Shown piece by piece: positions 35,282 to 43,648 of a stretch of 64,000 nucleotides of DNA. Below the pieces are notes generated by a model. That model had not been told where the DNA came from, did not search any database, and saw only the letters and a program-made list of their open reading frames with translations. The stretch is from Verrucomicrobiia bacterium. Lineage in GTDB: Bacteria; Verrucomicrobiota; Verrucomicrobiia; Opitutales; Cerasicoccaceae. The position numbers were made by a program, and so were the translations under genes. Every line of letters starts with the position of its first letter. Position 1 is the first letter of the stretch. Location: contig JAUIHT010000002.1 in assembly GCA_030432235.1 (NCBI GenBank), forward strand, positions 124,001-188,000. Direction: 5' to 3'.

Positions 35282-36118
35282 CTACCGCTGCCTTCTTGGC
35301 GAAAACGCATCCCGCATGGAAGAGGTATCGACGTTGGCGGGGAGGGCCTTGCCGGTGGCGTAGCTAAACAGATAGGCCTTGAAGATGGCATCCGCGGTCG
35401 AGCTGGCGAGCACGGCGATGATAACCAGGGGCACGCAGACGGCGATGGCCACTTTGACACCGACAGACATACCAAGCAGGATACCAATGGCGATGATGGG
35501 CAGCATCATGAGGAAGGCGATGCCGCCCATGGAGAAGTTGCCCATCAGCGCGGTGCCCCAGGTGTCCTTGAGGGTGCGCATGGAGTGCTTGACCGCCGCG
35601 ATGGGGCCGAGGCCGTCCGTGACGATCACAGGAATAACGAAATAGGTGAGCGCGCTCCAGGCAGAGCCAAGCAGGCTGGCCACGATACTGCCGATTTTAT
35701 CATTTCGCTCCAAGGCGTTGAGGATCATGCCCACGCAGGCGGAGATAAGCGCCCAGCCAAAGATGGCGTGGATGCGCCGGGCGGCAAACTTGAGGCCAAA
35801 GCTCAGCTTGCCCGGCCCGCCCTCGAAGGTGTCCATGACCGAGGCAACGAGTGCGGTGTTGAAAAAGACGATGACGAAGTAGTTGCAGAAGTAGAACAGG
35901 AAGCTGGTGACGTACATCATCGGATCTTCATGGGTACTCCCCTGCGCTTCGGCGCTGTCCACCCAGGTTTGGAGCTGCCCACTAAGACCAAGCGGCACCA
36001 GAAAGCTCGCGATGACTAGCACCAGCGCTATGGTCGAGATGAGCGGGAAGACCATCAGGTGTTTGTGTTCAAAGAGCGTGCTGTAGCTGAGCTTGGCAAA
36101 CTCCCAGGAGCGGGACAT
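35282..36118 (-). CDS. DUF6159-like integral membrane protein
   Basis: Membrane protein of 278 residues with about six helices (FPLISTIALVLVIASFLVPL, FLFYFCNYFVIVFFNTALVA, GIAFLMMLPIIAIGILLGMS, VAIAVCVPLVIIAVLASSTA). The opening SRSWEFAKLSYSTLFEHKHLMVFPL and the helix pair with FGLKFAARRIHAIFGWALIS are typical of DUF6159. The function is unknown. The start may be the ATG at 36118 or one at 36133. The frame stays open further upstream, but there it is antisense-like overlap with the P-ATPase 3' end. Confidence 0.8.
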   Translation of the reverse strand: MSRSWEFAKLSYSTLFEHKHLMVFPLISTIALVLVIASFLVPLGLSGQLQTWVDSAEAQGSTHEDPMMYVTSFLFYFCNYFVIVFFNTALVASVMDTFEGGPGKLSFGLKFAARRIHAIFGWALISACVGMILNALERNDKIGSIVASLLGSAWSALTYFVIPVIVTDGLGPIAAVKHSMRTLKDTWGTALMGNFSMGGIAFLMMLPIIAIGILLGMSVGVKVAIAVCVPLVIIAVLASSTADAIFKAYLFSYATGKALPANVDTSSMRDAFSPRRQR

Positions 36119-36210
36119 GGTTCGGAAAAACATGGTTCCTGCTATAGCGCCGTAACAGGAATAAGCAATAGTAAGTGGAGGCGCGGCGCTAGTTGAAAGC
36201 AATGTACGGA

Positions 36211-36235
36211 GGGCGCGGCGGTTCACCCCGCCCCA
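36211..36235. repeat. GC-rich hairpin downstream of the P-ATPase gene
   Basis: GGGCGCGGCGG, TTCA, CCCCGCCCC form an imperfect hairpin nine bases past the P-ATPase stop codon (minus strand). No T-tract follows, so it may be a repeat remnant or an mRNA 3'-end stabiliser rather than a terminator. Confidence 0.4.
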
Positions 36236-36243
36236 CGCGACTG

Positions 36244-38238
36244 CTAGGTGCGTTCCACGCCGCCTGCCACTCGTAGAACCCGACCGCTGACAATCGCGCT
36301 GGAGCCGAGCATGAGCAGCGCTGCCACCACCGGATGCAGGATGCCGCCCGCGGCCAGCCCCATGCCGAGCAGGTTGTAGCAAAGCGCAAAGCGGAGATTT
36401 CCCCGAAGGGCACGGGTAAGCTTGCGTGCGAAAGTCACCGCCTGCGGGAGCCCGGAAAGCTGGCCGCCGAGCAGCACGGCCCCCGCGGTGGCCTGGCTGA
36501 GTCCCGCGCCGGAGTCCAAAGCGATGGCGGCATCCGCCTCGGCCATGGCGGGAGCATCGTTGACACCGTCCCCGACGAAGACCAACGGCCCGGCCTCCAC
36601 CCGTAGTGCTTTTACCTGCGCGACCTTCTCCGTGGGGGTCAGGCCGGACGCGATGGAGACCCCGGCGATATCCGTCCAACCCGGCGCGGGATCGCCCGAC
36701 AGGATATCGATTGCTACGCCCAAACTTTTCAGATCGTGCAGCGCCCCTTCCGCGCCGGCTCGGAGTGTTTCGGCAAGGGTAAAACGCGCGGCGGGATCCT
36801 TGTTAATAGATACCCATAGGTGCGAATCCAGAGCAGACGGTTGCTCTCCCAGAGCGAAGGCTTTTTGGCCGATGCGCCAGTGCTGGGTGTGCCCATCAGC
36901 GATTTCCAAGACCGCCTTGATGCCTTGCGCTGGCACGAGATGACTCTCCAGGAGCATCGGCGGACGCCCCGGCGATGCGCCCCTACCCTCCGAAGCCCAG
37001 GCGCGGAGAGCTACCGCGGCAGGATGCGAAAGCGGCGTCTCAATGGCCAGCAAGCCAGCGGCGATTTCGGCTGGGCTTTGCTGCCAAGGGCCATCTAGTT
37101 CGGCCTCAGTCACCGTGAGATGCTCCCGGGACAGCGTTCCCGTTTTATCAAAAACGAACGTGCGGGCACGGGCAAGGTCTTCCAAAATGTCGCCCTGACG
37201 GGCCACCAGACCCAGCCGGGCCAGCGTGGCCAAGCCCGCCCAGACCGCCGCCGGGGTCGCCAGGCCGAGCGCACAGGGGCAGGCCACAATGAGCACCGCC
37301 ATGGCGTTGAAAAGCGCCTGTGCCCAGCCGACGAAGGGCAGCCAGCCGATGAAGGTGCTCACGCTAACCGTGCAGACCGCCGGCACGAACCAACGCGTTA
37401 GCTGGTCGGCCTCGCGTTGCAGTCGCGAGGGCTTCTCCCGCGCTTCGCGGACGGCTGCCAGGACCTCGTCGAAGCGGCGCTGCCCTTTTAATCTTTCAGC
37501 TTTTATGAAGAGAGTCCCATCCACCGAGTGCGTCCCGGCCAGGACGGAGTCCCCCGGACCACGTGTGACCGGTGCGGGCTCACCAGTCAGGGGCTGCTCC
37601 TGCACATAGGCGCTGCCGCGCAGCACAATGCCGTCCACCGGAATAACTTCTCCCGGCGCCACTACGACCAAGTGATTAACAGTCACCTGCTCGACGGGCA
37701 TCCGCCGCAGCTCGTCTGCTTCCTCGACCACGGCGAAATCCAAATCCGCCTCCAGCTTGCGGGCCTCGGCCAAGGCACGAGCCTTGCCACGGACCCCGAG
37801 GGCCTTGCCCACAGTGTAGATGGCCAGCACGATGGCCACCACTTCGTAGTAGACCGAACCGTGCCCACGAATGGTCGACAACAGCGACCCGGCGAAGGCC
37901 CCGAGCACACTGAGGGTGAAGAGCGACTCCACTGTGATGCGCGCCCGGCAAAGATTTGCCCAAGTCTCACGCAAGAGCGGTCCGCCCAGCAGCACCAGCG
38001 CGACCACGGCACTGAGCAGTAAGCCGCCGTGCAGCACCCAGTAGATCGGGCTCTTCGGCGTCAGAGGCGGGTCGGCGGTGTTAAGCCCGAGCCCGAAAGC
38101 CATGCCCTGCCCCGCCAGCACCAGCACAATGCCCACACGCAGCCATAGCTTCGGCCAGAAGTCTTCCCCCGGCCCACCTCCAGGCAGACAGTCGGGATCG
38201 TCTGGATCATCAACGGTGCATGTGGACACAACAGACAT
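36244..38238 (-). CDS. Copper-type P1B ATPase (CcoI/FixI-like)
   Basis: Heavy-metal P-type ATPase of 664 residues with about eight helices. Motifs: actuator TGEPAPVT, metal-transport CPC in VACPCALGLATPAAV, phosphorylation DKTGTLSREHLTV and hinge FVGDGVNDAPAMAEAD. The CPC motif and the PCALGLATP context indicate Cu(I). No N-terminal heavy-metal-associated domain (GMxCxxC) is present; the N-terminus has only a CTVDDPDDPDCLPGGG stretch. In other bacteria CcoI supplies copper to CcoN, so a partner role for the cbb3 oxidase 12 kb away is plausible. The ATG at 38238 excludes a heptanucleotide repeat that would otherwise be read as residues. Confidence 0.9.
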   Translation of the reverse strand: MSVVSTCTVDDPDDPDCLPGGGPGEDFWPKLWLRVGIVLVLAGQGMAFGLGLNTADPPLTPKSPIYWVLHGGLLLSAVVALVLLGGPLLRETWANLCRARITVESLFTLSVLGAFAGSLLSTIRGHGSVYYEVVAIVLAIYTVGKALGVRGKARALAEARKLEADLDFAVVEEADELRRMPVEQVTVNHLVVVAPGEVIPVDGIVLRGSAYVQEQPLTGEPAPVTRGPGDSVLAGTHSVDGTLFIKAERLKGQRRFDEVLAAVREAREKPSRLQREADQLTRWFVPAVCTVSVSTFIGWLPFVGWAQALFNAMAVLIVACPCALGLATPAAVWAGLATLARLGLVARQGDILEDLARARTFVFDKTGTLSREHLTVTEAELDGPWQQSPAEIAAGLLAIETPLSHPAAVALRAWASEGRGASPGRPPMLLESHLVPAQGIKAVLEIADGHTQHWRIGQKAFALGEQPSALDSHLWVSINKDPAARFTLAETLRAGAEGALHDLKSLGVAIDILSGDPAPGWTDIAGVSIASGLTPTEKVAQVKALRVEAGPLVFVGDGVNDAPAMAEADAAIALDSGAGLSQATAGAVLLGGQLSGLPQAVTFARKLTRALRGNLRFALCYNLLGMGLAAGGILHPVVAALLMLGSSAIVSGRVLRVAGGVERT

Positions 38239-38243
38239 GGAAT

Positions 38244-38277
38244 GATGAACGATGAAAGATGAACGATGAAAGATGAA
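38244..38277. repeat. GATGAAC/GATGAAA heptanucleotide tandem repeat
   Basis: Two and a half copies of a 14-nt unit, GATGAAC plus GATGAAA, lie just upstream of the P-ATPase start. The unit is nearly identical to the repeat between actC and actD. On the minus strand it reads TTTCATC/GTTCATC. Confidence 0.75.
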
Positions 38278-38415
38278 GAGCAAAAAGACGATTAGGCTCA
38301 GAGGCGTGCTTTCATTTTCCTCAAGTTCGCTTCCTCTTTTGGCACATCTTTTCTCCGCCTCCTGTAAAAAAATGGCGTTGTCTCAAGGGCCCGGCGCGTC
38401 GACAGTCTGCGCAGC

Positions 38416-39456
38416 ATGGCTCTCCATCTTGTCACCGGCGGCTGCGGCTATCTGGGCTCCTTCATCTCACGTCGCCTTCTGGAAATGGGTGAAAGCGTCC
38501 GGGCGCTCGACGTCCTTGATGATGCCCCCGAGGCCGTGACGGACTTCGCCCGCGTCGACGTGCGTGACCGTGCCGCCGTCGATGAGGCGATGAAGGGCGT
38601 CGACTTTGTCCATCACAACGCCGCCCTGGTGCCCCTGCGCAAAGCCGGGCACCAATTCTGGGAAGTCAACGTGGAGGGCACACGAACCGTCCTACAGGCG
38701 GCCAAGGCCGCAGGCGTGGCCCACTTCACCCATATGAGCTCCTCGGCCATCTTCGGCAACGTCAAGGAGGCGGACTGCCCTATCGGCGACGACCCGTCTC
38801 ACCTGCACCCGGTGGAAATCTACGGCCGCTCGAAGTTTGCCGCCGAGCAGGCCGTCAAGGAGGAGCTGGAGAAAGGCAAGATGTCCTGCTCCATCATCCG
38901 CCCACGCACCATCCTCGGGACAGAGCGACTGGGCATTTTTCAAATCCTCTTCGAGTGGATCAGCGAGGGGCGCAATCCGTACATCATCGGCAATGGCGAA
39001 AACCTGTTTCAGTTCGCCCACGTCAACGACATCGTCGAGGTCAGCATCGAGACCGCCATGCGGCAGGTCAGCGGCCTCTTTAACATCGGCACGGACCGCT
39101 ACGACACCCTCCGCAACACCCTGCAAGCCCTCTGTGACGAGGCCGGCACTGGCTCCAAAGTGCGCGGCATCCCCGTCAGCCTGGCCATTCCCTCGCTCTG
39201 GCTGCTGGACAAGTCCCGGCTCTCACCGTTGGGCCCCTGGCACTACATGACTTACCACAAGCCTTACTATTTCGACCTGACCACGCCCTTTGCCAAGCTC
39301 CAGTGGCGGCCCCGGATGTCCAACCACGAAATGCTGATGGCTTCCTATGGCTGGTACCTGGAAAACCGCGAGCGGCTGGAAAAACAAAAGGCCCGCTCGG
39401 CCCACCGGGGCACACTCAAACACGGCATTATCAAACTCCTGAAGCACTTCTCCTAG
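38416..39456 (+). CDS. NAD-dependent epimerase/dehydratase (3-beta-HSD-like extended SDR)
   Basis: Cytoplasmic extended SDR of 346 residues. Rossmann motif is TGGCGYLGSFISRRL. The SSSAIFGN Ser precedes the catalytic pair in HPVEIYGRSKFAAEQ (YxxxK). The nucleotide-sugar or sterol-type substrate region includes RPRTILGTERLGIF and the family motif NLFQFAHVNDIVEVSI. It is the first gene of a six-gene plus-strand cassette ending with a phosphoribosyltransferase, so a role in sugar epimerisation or reduction on a lipid carrier is possible. A sterol-type role is the alternative. A membrane glycosyltransferase gene starts 24 bases downstream. Confidence 0.88.
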   Translation: MALHLVTGGCGYLGSFISRRLLEMGESVRALDVLDDAPEAVTDFARVDVRDRAAVDEAMKGVDFVHHNAALVPLRKAGHQFWEVNVEGTRTVLQAAKAAGVAHFTHMSSSAIFGNVKEADCPIGDDPSHLHPVEIYGRSKFAAEQAVKEELEKGKMSCSIIRPRTILGTERLGIFQILFEWISEGRNPYIIGNGENLFQFAHVNDIVEVSIETAMRQVSGLFNIGTDRYDTLRNTLQALCDEAGTGSKVRGIPVSLAIPSLWLLDKSRLSPLGPWHYMTYHKPYYFDLTTPFAKLQWRPRMSNHEMLMASYGWYLENRERLEKQKARSAHRGTLKHGIIKLLKHFS

Positions 39457-39479
39457 GCTCTCCCGGAACTGAGGGAATC

Positions 39480-41216
39480 ATGTCCATCGATATCTTTATC
39501 CTGATTGCCAAAATCTCGCTGCTGCTGGCTCTCTTTGCACTGGCCCTTCTACCCGCCCGTATGGAGCCGGGCGTCAAACCGGCAGCATCCCCGCTGTGGC
39601 GACGCGACTGGGTATTTTTAATTCTGGTTTTTGGTTATCTGCTGCTGTGCCTCTACCCCTATATTCGCATCAACGGCCAGTTCAATGTCGACGAGGGCCA
39701 GATGCTCATCCAGGCGGAGCGGTACCTATCCCATCCCATTCCGTGGAAGGATGTCGACGGGACCACCAGCGGCCCCTTCAACTCCTGGGTACTGTCCGTC
39801 GCCCTGGCGGCGGGAGCACCCTACAACTACGTCACGCTCCATGTAACGGCCTTTGTCCTGAACTTCCTGACAGTATTCTTCGTCTACCGCGCCTTCCGCC
39901 TCTTTGTCTCGTTGTCCGGCTCGCGGTTGGCCCTGCTGCCATTGGTTTTCGTCTACAGCACCAGCGCCCATACGAAATTCACCTATTATTCGAGCGAGAA
40001 GCTGCCGCTGCTGTTCCTGTCTATAGTGGTCTGGCTGGTCGCCAAGTATTACATATCGGGAAAGCCCCGAAGCACTTGGTTACTATGGGCGGGACTGCTG
40101 CTCGGCGCCCTTCCGTTCGCTAAGCTGCAAGCCTCCTACTGCGGCGTTGCCCTGGGCTTGGGAGCCATTCTGGCCATCGCTTTCAAAGCCCGCAAGAGCA
40201 TCATCACTAATCAGACCGCGACAAAGCACTTGGCTGTCCTGCTCATCAGTACCGGCCTCGTCCCCGCCCTGATCTTCGTTACTCTGCTCCTTAACCAAAG
40301 CCTGGAAGCATTTTGGATATCCTACATTGAGCAGGCCCTTTTCCATTCCACCATTACGAATTACAGCGTCGGCTTCCTGCTGGATTATTTCCTGATTGTG
40401 CTAAAGCCCGGCAAGTGCCTGCTGACGATCTACCTGGCCCTGCTAATCCTGATCGCCTATCTGGCCTCTCAACGAAAAGTCGCCCTGAAGGCACGTCACA
40501 CCCTACTGGCTCTTTTCAGTCTCATCTTTCTGCTGGTATGTTTGTATTCCGTACTCAAATCCGGACACCCGTTTACCCACTACGCACATTTTCTGTTTCT
40601 CGGTTTCGCCTATGCCATCGCCGCTGCGATTCATCTGATTGAGGAGTCCTCGAAGGAGCCCGGAGAAACATCCCGCCTGCGCGCTCCGATCCTGGCCCGG
40701 ATTATACTGGTGGCTTTTCCGATTGTCTTTTTTGCCCGGACGTTTGCCGACGCCACCTACTGGCGTGTCTTCATGCCCAGAAACGAGTTTATCGAAAATA
40801 CCGTAGCGTTACTCGAGCCGCACCTTGAGCAGGAGCCCACCATGAGCATCTGGGGCTGGGAACCCAAATTCTATATTTTCACCCAAACGTATCCCGCCAC
40901 ACGTGATGGCATCGGGCACTACGTCGTCTGGAATTCGCCCAATCAGGATTATTTCCGCAACCGCTATCTGGAGGACCTGAAGGCGAATCCTCCCAAGGTC
41001 TTTGTCGACGCCGTGGCGCACGGTTGCTCAAGCTGGCACGGCCAACTCTTCGGCTTTTCCTACGAAACGTTCCCCGACCTGAAAGCCTACATAGACCAGC
41101 ACTACGAGTTGGCCCATACCATCGGGATCGATCCCAGGGCCCTCCCCGTCAGGATATTTGTCCGCAGGGATGATACCTTTGCCCAAGCAATCCCGGCGGA
41201 GGACGCCAACGGCTAA
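39480..41216 (+). CDS. Membrane glycosyltransferase-like protein (GT-C fold, ArnT/PMT type)
   Basis: Polytopic membrane protein of 578 residues with about eleven to twelve helices. A conserved acidic loop NVDEGQMLIQAERYLSHPIP near residue 65 resembles the first periplasmic DE-type motif of GT-C glycosyltransferases, which binds lipid-linked sugar donors. A C-terminal soluble region of about 120 residues follows the last helix (MSIWGWEPKFYIFTQTYPAT, FVDAVAHGCSSWHG). The ATG at 39480 has GAGGGA just upstream. Position between two SDRs and beside a UbiA-type enzyme suggests transfer of the sugar made by the cassette to a periplasmic acceptor. This is inference. Confidence 0.8.
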   Translation: MSIDIFILIAKISLLLALFALALLPARMEPGVKPAASPLWRRDWVFLILVFGYLLLCLYPYIRINGQFNVDEGQMLIQAERYLSHPIPWKDVDGTTSGPFNSWVLSVALAAGAPYNYVTLHVTAFVLNFLTVFFVYRAFRLFVSLSGSRLALLPLVFVYSTSAHTKFTYYSSEKLPLLFLSIVVWLVAKYYISGKPRSTWLLWAGLLLGALPFAKLQASYCGVALGLGAILAIAFKARKSIITNQTATKHLAVLLISTGLVPALIFVTLLLNQSLEAFWISYIEQALFHSTITNYSVGFLLDYFLIVLKPGKCLLTIYLALLILIAYLASQRKVALKARHTLLALFSLIFLLVCLYSVLKSGHPFTHYAHFLFLGFAYAIAAAIHLIEESSKEPGETSRLRAPILARIILVAFPIVFFARTFADATYWRVFMPRNEFIENTVALLEPHLEQEPTMSIWGWEPKFYIFTQTYPATRDGIGHYVVWNSPNQDYFRNRYLEDLKANPPKVFVDAVAHGCSSWHGQLFGFSYETFPDLKAYIDQHYELAHTIGIDPRALPVRIFVRRDDTFAQAIPAEDANG

Positions 41217-41246
41217 CCACGCCTGACATTACTACGCATCGCGGAA

Positions 41247-42206
41247 ATGGCCAGCAACACCGATATCCCCCTTTGCGTCGATCTGGACGGCACGCTGTTC
41301 CGGCAGGACACCCTTGTCCGCGCCCTGCTCAACCTGGCCAGGCGTGACTGGCTCAGCCTTCTGCAAACCCCACTCTGGCTGACACGCGGCAAGGCATACT
41401 TCAAAGCACGCATCTTCGAGGTCTCACGCCTCGACCCCGACAGCCTCACGCCGCATGCGGAGCTGCTCGACTTCCTCCGGGCCGAGCGCGAGGCCGGGCG
41501 TCCGCTCTGGCTGGTTTCGGGTAGCGACCAACGCCAGGTCAAAGCACTGGCGCAACGTCTGGATCTCTTCTGCGGCGTGCAGGCTTCGGACGGCAAAACG
41601 AATCTCGTGGCCGAGGCCAAGGCCGCACGCCTGACCCAGCTTTTCGGCGAAGGCGACTTCGACTACGTCGGCAACTCACATCAGGATCTCCCTTGCTGGC
41701 GAGCCGCCCGTAAGAGCTATGCCGTGAATCCCCCTGATGAGCTGCTGCGCCAAATAACAGCCGATGAGACTATCCGCCTCGAGCGCGTCTTCGGAAAATT
41801 TCCCCGCCGCGCACAGCCATGCCCCATCCCCTGCGCCCTCCGGCTGACCTACGACATGAGCGCCGCCACAACCGCCACGGTATTGCGACGGACACTCCGC
41901 TCTCTGAGCCTGCCTGAAAACGACGCCCACCAGGCTGAGGCATTTATCGAGCTCATTGCTGCCCAGAAGGCGGAACTGCCATTACCCGTCCTGCTGGGTT
42001 TCACCGTGCTGGAGCTGGGCCTGTCCTGGATGACACTCTTTTCCCACGGGCGACGCTTCCAGCATTTGGCTGCCGATGCCCGCGAGGAAGTCCTGGAGCA
42101 ATGGGAAAACAGCCGCCTCGGCCCCTTGCGTGACTACGTGCGCTTCCACTTGAGCTTCGCCACCCTGAGCGCTCTTGAACCTCAGCCCAGCCCGACCACC
42201 GCATGA
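41247..42206 (+). CDS. HAD phosphatase fused to a GMC-oxidoreductase partner domain
   Basis: Protein of 319 residues in two parts. Residues 1-190 are a HAD-IB phosphatase: DLDGTLFRQDTLVRALLNL (nucleophile), VSGSDQRQVKALAQRL (motif II Ser), and GDFDYVGNSHQDLPCWRAAR (motif IV). This is the same HAD type that is often fused to the N-terminus of UbiA-like prenyltransferases. Residues 205-319 (RRTLRSLSLPENDAHQAEAF, FTVLELGLSWMTLFSHGRRF, LEQWENSRLGPLRDYVRF) resemble the small subunit-3-like domain that accompanies GMC dehydrogenases. The stop overlaps the GMC gene start (ATGA). The likely job is removal of the 5-phosphate from a lipid-phosphoribose, with recruitment of the oxidase. Confidence 0.82.
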   Translation: MASNTDIPLCVDLDGTLFRQDTLVRALLNLARRDWLSLLQTPLWLTRGKAYFKARIFEVSRLDPDSLTPHAELLDFLRAEREAGRPLWLVSGSDQRQVKALAQRLDLFCGVQASDGKTNLVAEAKAARLTQLFGEGDFDYVGNSHQDLPCWRAARKSYAVNPPDELLRQITADETIRLERVFGKFPRRAQPCPIPCALRLTYDMSAATTATVLRRTLRSLSLPENDAHQAEAFIELIAAQKAELPLPVLLGFTVLELGLSWMTLFSHGRRFQHLAADAREEVLEQWENSRLGPLRDYVRFHLSFATLSALEPQPSPTTA

Positions 42207-43642
42207 AGCCCGACGGAGAGTTTCAGAACATCATCGCGGGGTCAGGCCCGGGAGGCGCTGTGGCAGCCTCGATGTTGGCGGCGCAAGGCCAGTCCACCGC
42301 GGTGCTGGAGGCCGGGCTCGACTGGGCGAAACTGCCTCCGCCGGTGCCTTTCTCCTTCGACGAAATCCAGAAGAAATACCGGCAGCGCGGCATGACTGTC
42401 GCCTTGGGCACACCCAAGGTCGCCTACGCCGAAGGCTGCTGCCTGGGTGGCGGCAGCGAGGTCAACAGCGGGCTCTTCCACCGCTGCCCGGAAGCGCTAT
42501 TCGCCGAGTGGCACAAGCGCTACCAGCTCAAGCCCACCCCGGAGGATATCTGGGAGCACATCTACGCCGGTATCGAAAAGGAGTTGTCCGTGCAATGCCA
42601 TCCCGACGGTTTGCCGGGCGCGGCCCGGATGCTGCGTGACGGCGCGGAGAGCCTCGGCTGGCAGGGTCTGGAGGTCCCCCGTTGGGTGCGTTATTCCAGC
42701 GACGCCTCCGGAGCGACCGTGGAGGTCAGGCAAACGATGTCGAAAACCTTCCTGCGCCAGGCCGCAGAGGCAGGCTGCCAGTTCGTCACCGGCACGAGTG
42801 TGCGTCGCATCGAGCGGGCGGGCAGTCACTGGCTGCTGCACTGTCACCAGCGCGACGGCAGCTTTTGCCGGGAGAAAGTTTACCGCACGGAAAACCTCTT
42901 CCTTGCCTGCGGCGCCACGCAGACGCCCTTCCTCCTGCGACGCTCCGGATTGGCTCTGGGCAAACTCTCCCCGCTGCACCTGCACCCGACCATCAAGGTC
43001 ATCGCGAAGTTCCCCGGGGAGATCAACGGGCCGGAGATGGGCGTGCCCTCGTACCAGGTCAAGGAGCACGCGCCGGACTACAGCTTCGGCTGCTCCATCA
43101 GCACACCACAGCATCTGGCGTTGAATCTCCTCGATCACCCCGAGGCCTTGCGCAGCATGGAGGGCGACGGCTGGCGACGCCATGCTATTTACTACGCCAT
43201 GACCACCGGCGGCAAGGGACGCGTCCTCGACCCCCGCCTGGGCGACAAGCCGCTGGTCACCTACGCCCTTGACCACCCCGAGCTGGCCCTCATGAACCGC
43301 GCGGCCAGGGACCTCATGCGCCTGCTGCTGGCTGCGGGCGCGGAGTATGTCGTCCCGACCGTGCGCGGCGCACCCATCGTGCGTACCGAAGAGGAACTGG
43401 CCGCCCTGCCGGAAGCCTTCCCTGCCGCCGACATGAACCTGATGACCATTCACCTCTTTTCCAGTGCCCGCATGGGCGAAGACTCCGCCGCCGTGACCGA
43501 CACCTACGGGCAGCTGCGCGGCCAGGAGAACCTGTGGGTCGCGGATGCAAGCTTGCTCTGTGGCCCTCCCTCGGTAAACCCACAAGGCAGCATCATGGCC
43601 ATTGTGAAACGCAACCTCCTGCATCACCTCGGCCAACTATAA
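42203..43642 (+). CDS. GMC-family FAD-dependent oxidoreductase
   Basis: Flavoprotein of 479 residues. The N-terminal dinucleotide fold is IIAGSGPGGAVAASMLAAQG, followed by GCCLGGGSEVNSGLFHRCP (GMC signature 1), TENLFLACGATQTPFLLRRSG (signature 2) and the C-terminal catalytic region FSSARMGEDSAAVTDTYGQL with WVADASLLCGPPSVNPQGSI. No signal peptide is visible. In the cassette it could oxidise the 2'-hydroxyl of a lipid-linked ribose, replacing the unrelated oxidase DprE1. The substrate is not shown by sequence. It is translationally coupled to the HAD fusion upstream. Confidence 0.9.
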   Translation: MKPDGEFQNIIAGSGPGGAVAASMLAAQGQSTAVLEAGLDWAKLPPPVPFSFDEIQKKYRQRGMTVALGTPKVAYAEGCCLGGGSEVNSGLFHRCPEALFAEWHKRYQLKPTPEDIWEHIYAGIEKELSVQCHPDGLPGAARMLRDGAESLGWQGLEVPRWVRYSSDASGATVEVRQTMSKTFLRQAAEAGCQFVTGTSVRRIERAGSHWLLHCHQRDGSFCREKVYRTENLFLACGATQTPFLLRRSGLALGKLSPLHLHPTIKVIAKFPGEINGPEMGVPSYQVKEHAPDYSFGCSISTPQHLALNLLDHPEALRSMEGDGWRRHAIYYAMTTGGKGRVLDPRLGDKPLVTYALDHPELALMNRAARDLMRLLLAAGAEYVVPTVRGAPIVRTEEELAALPEAFPAADMNLMTIHLFSSARMGEDSAAVTDTYGQLRGQENLWVADASLLCGPPSVNPQGSIMAIVKRNLLHHLGQL

Positions 43643-43648
43643 ACAACC

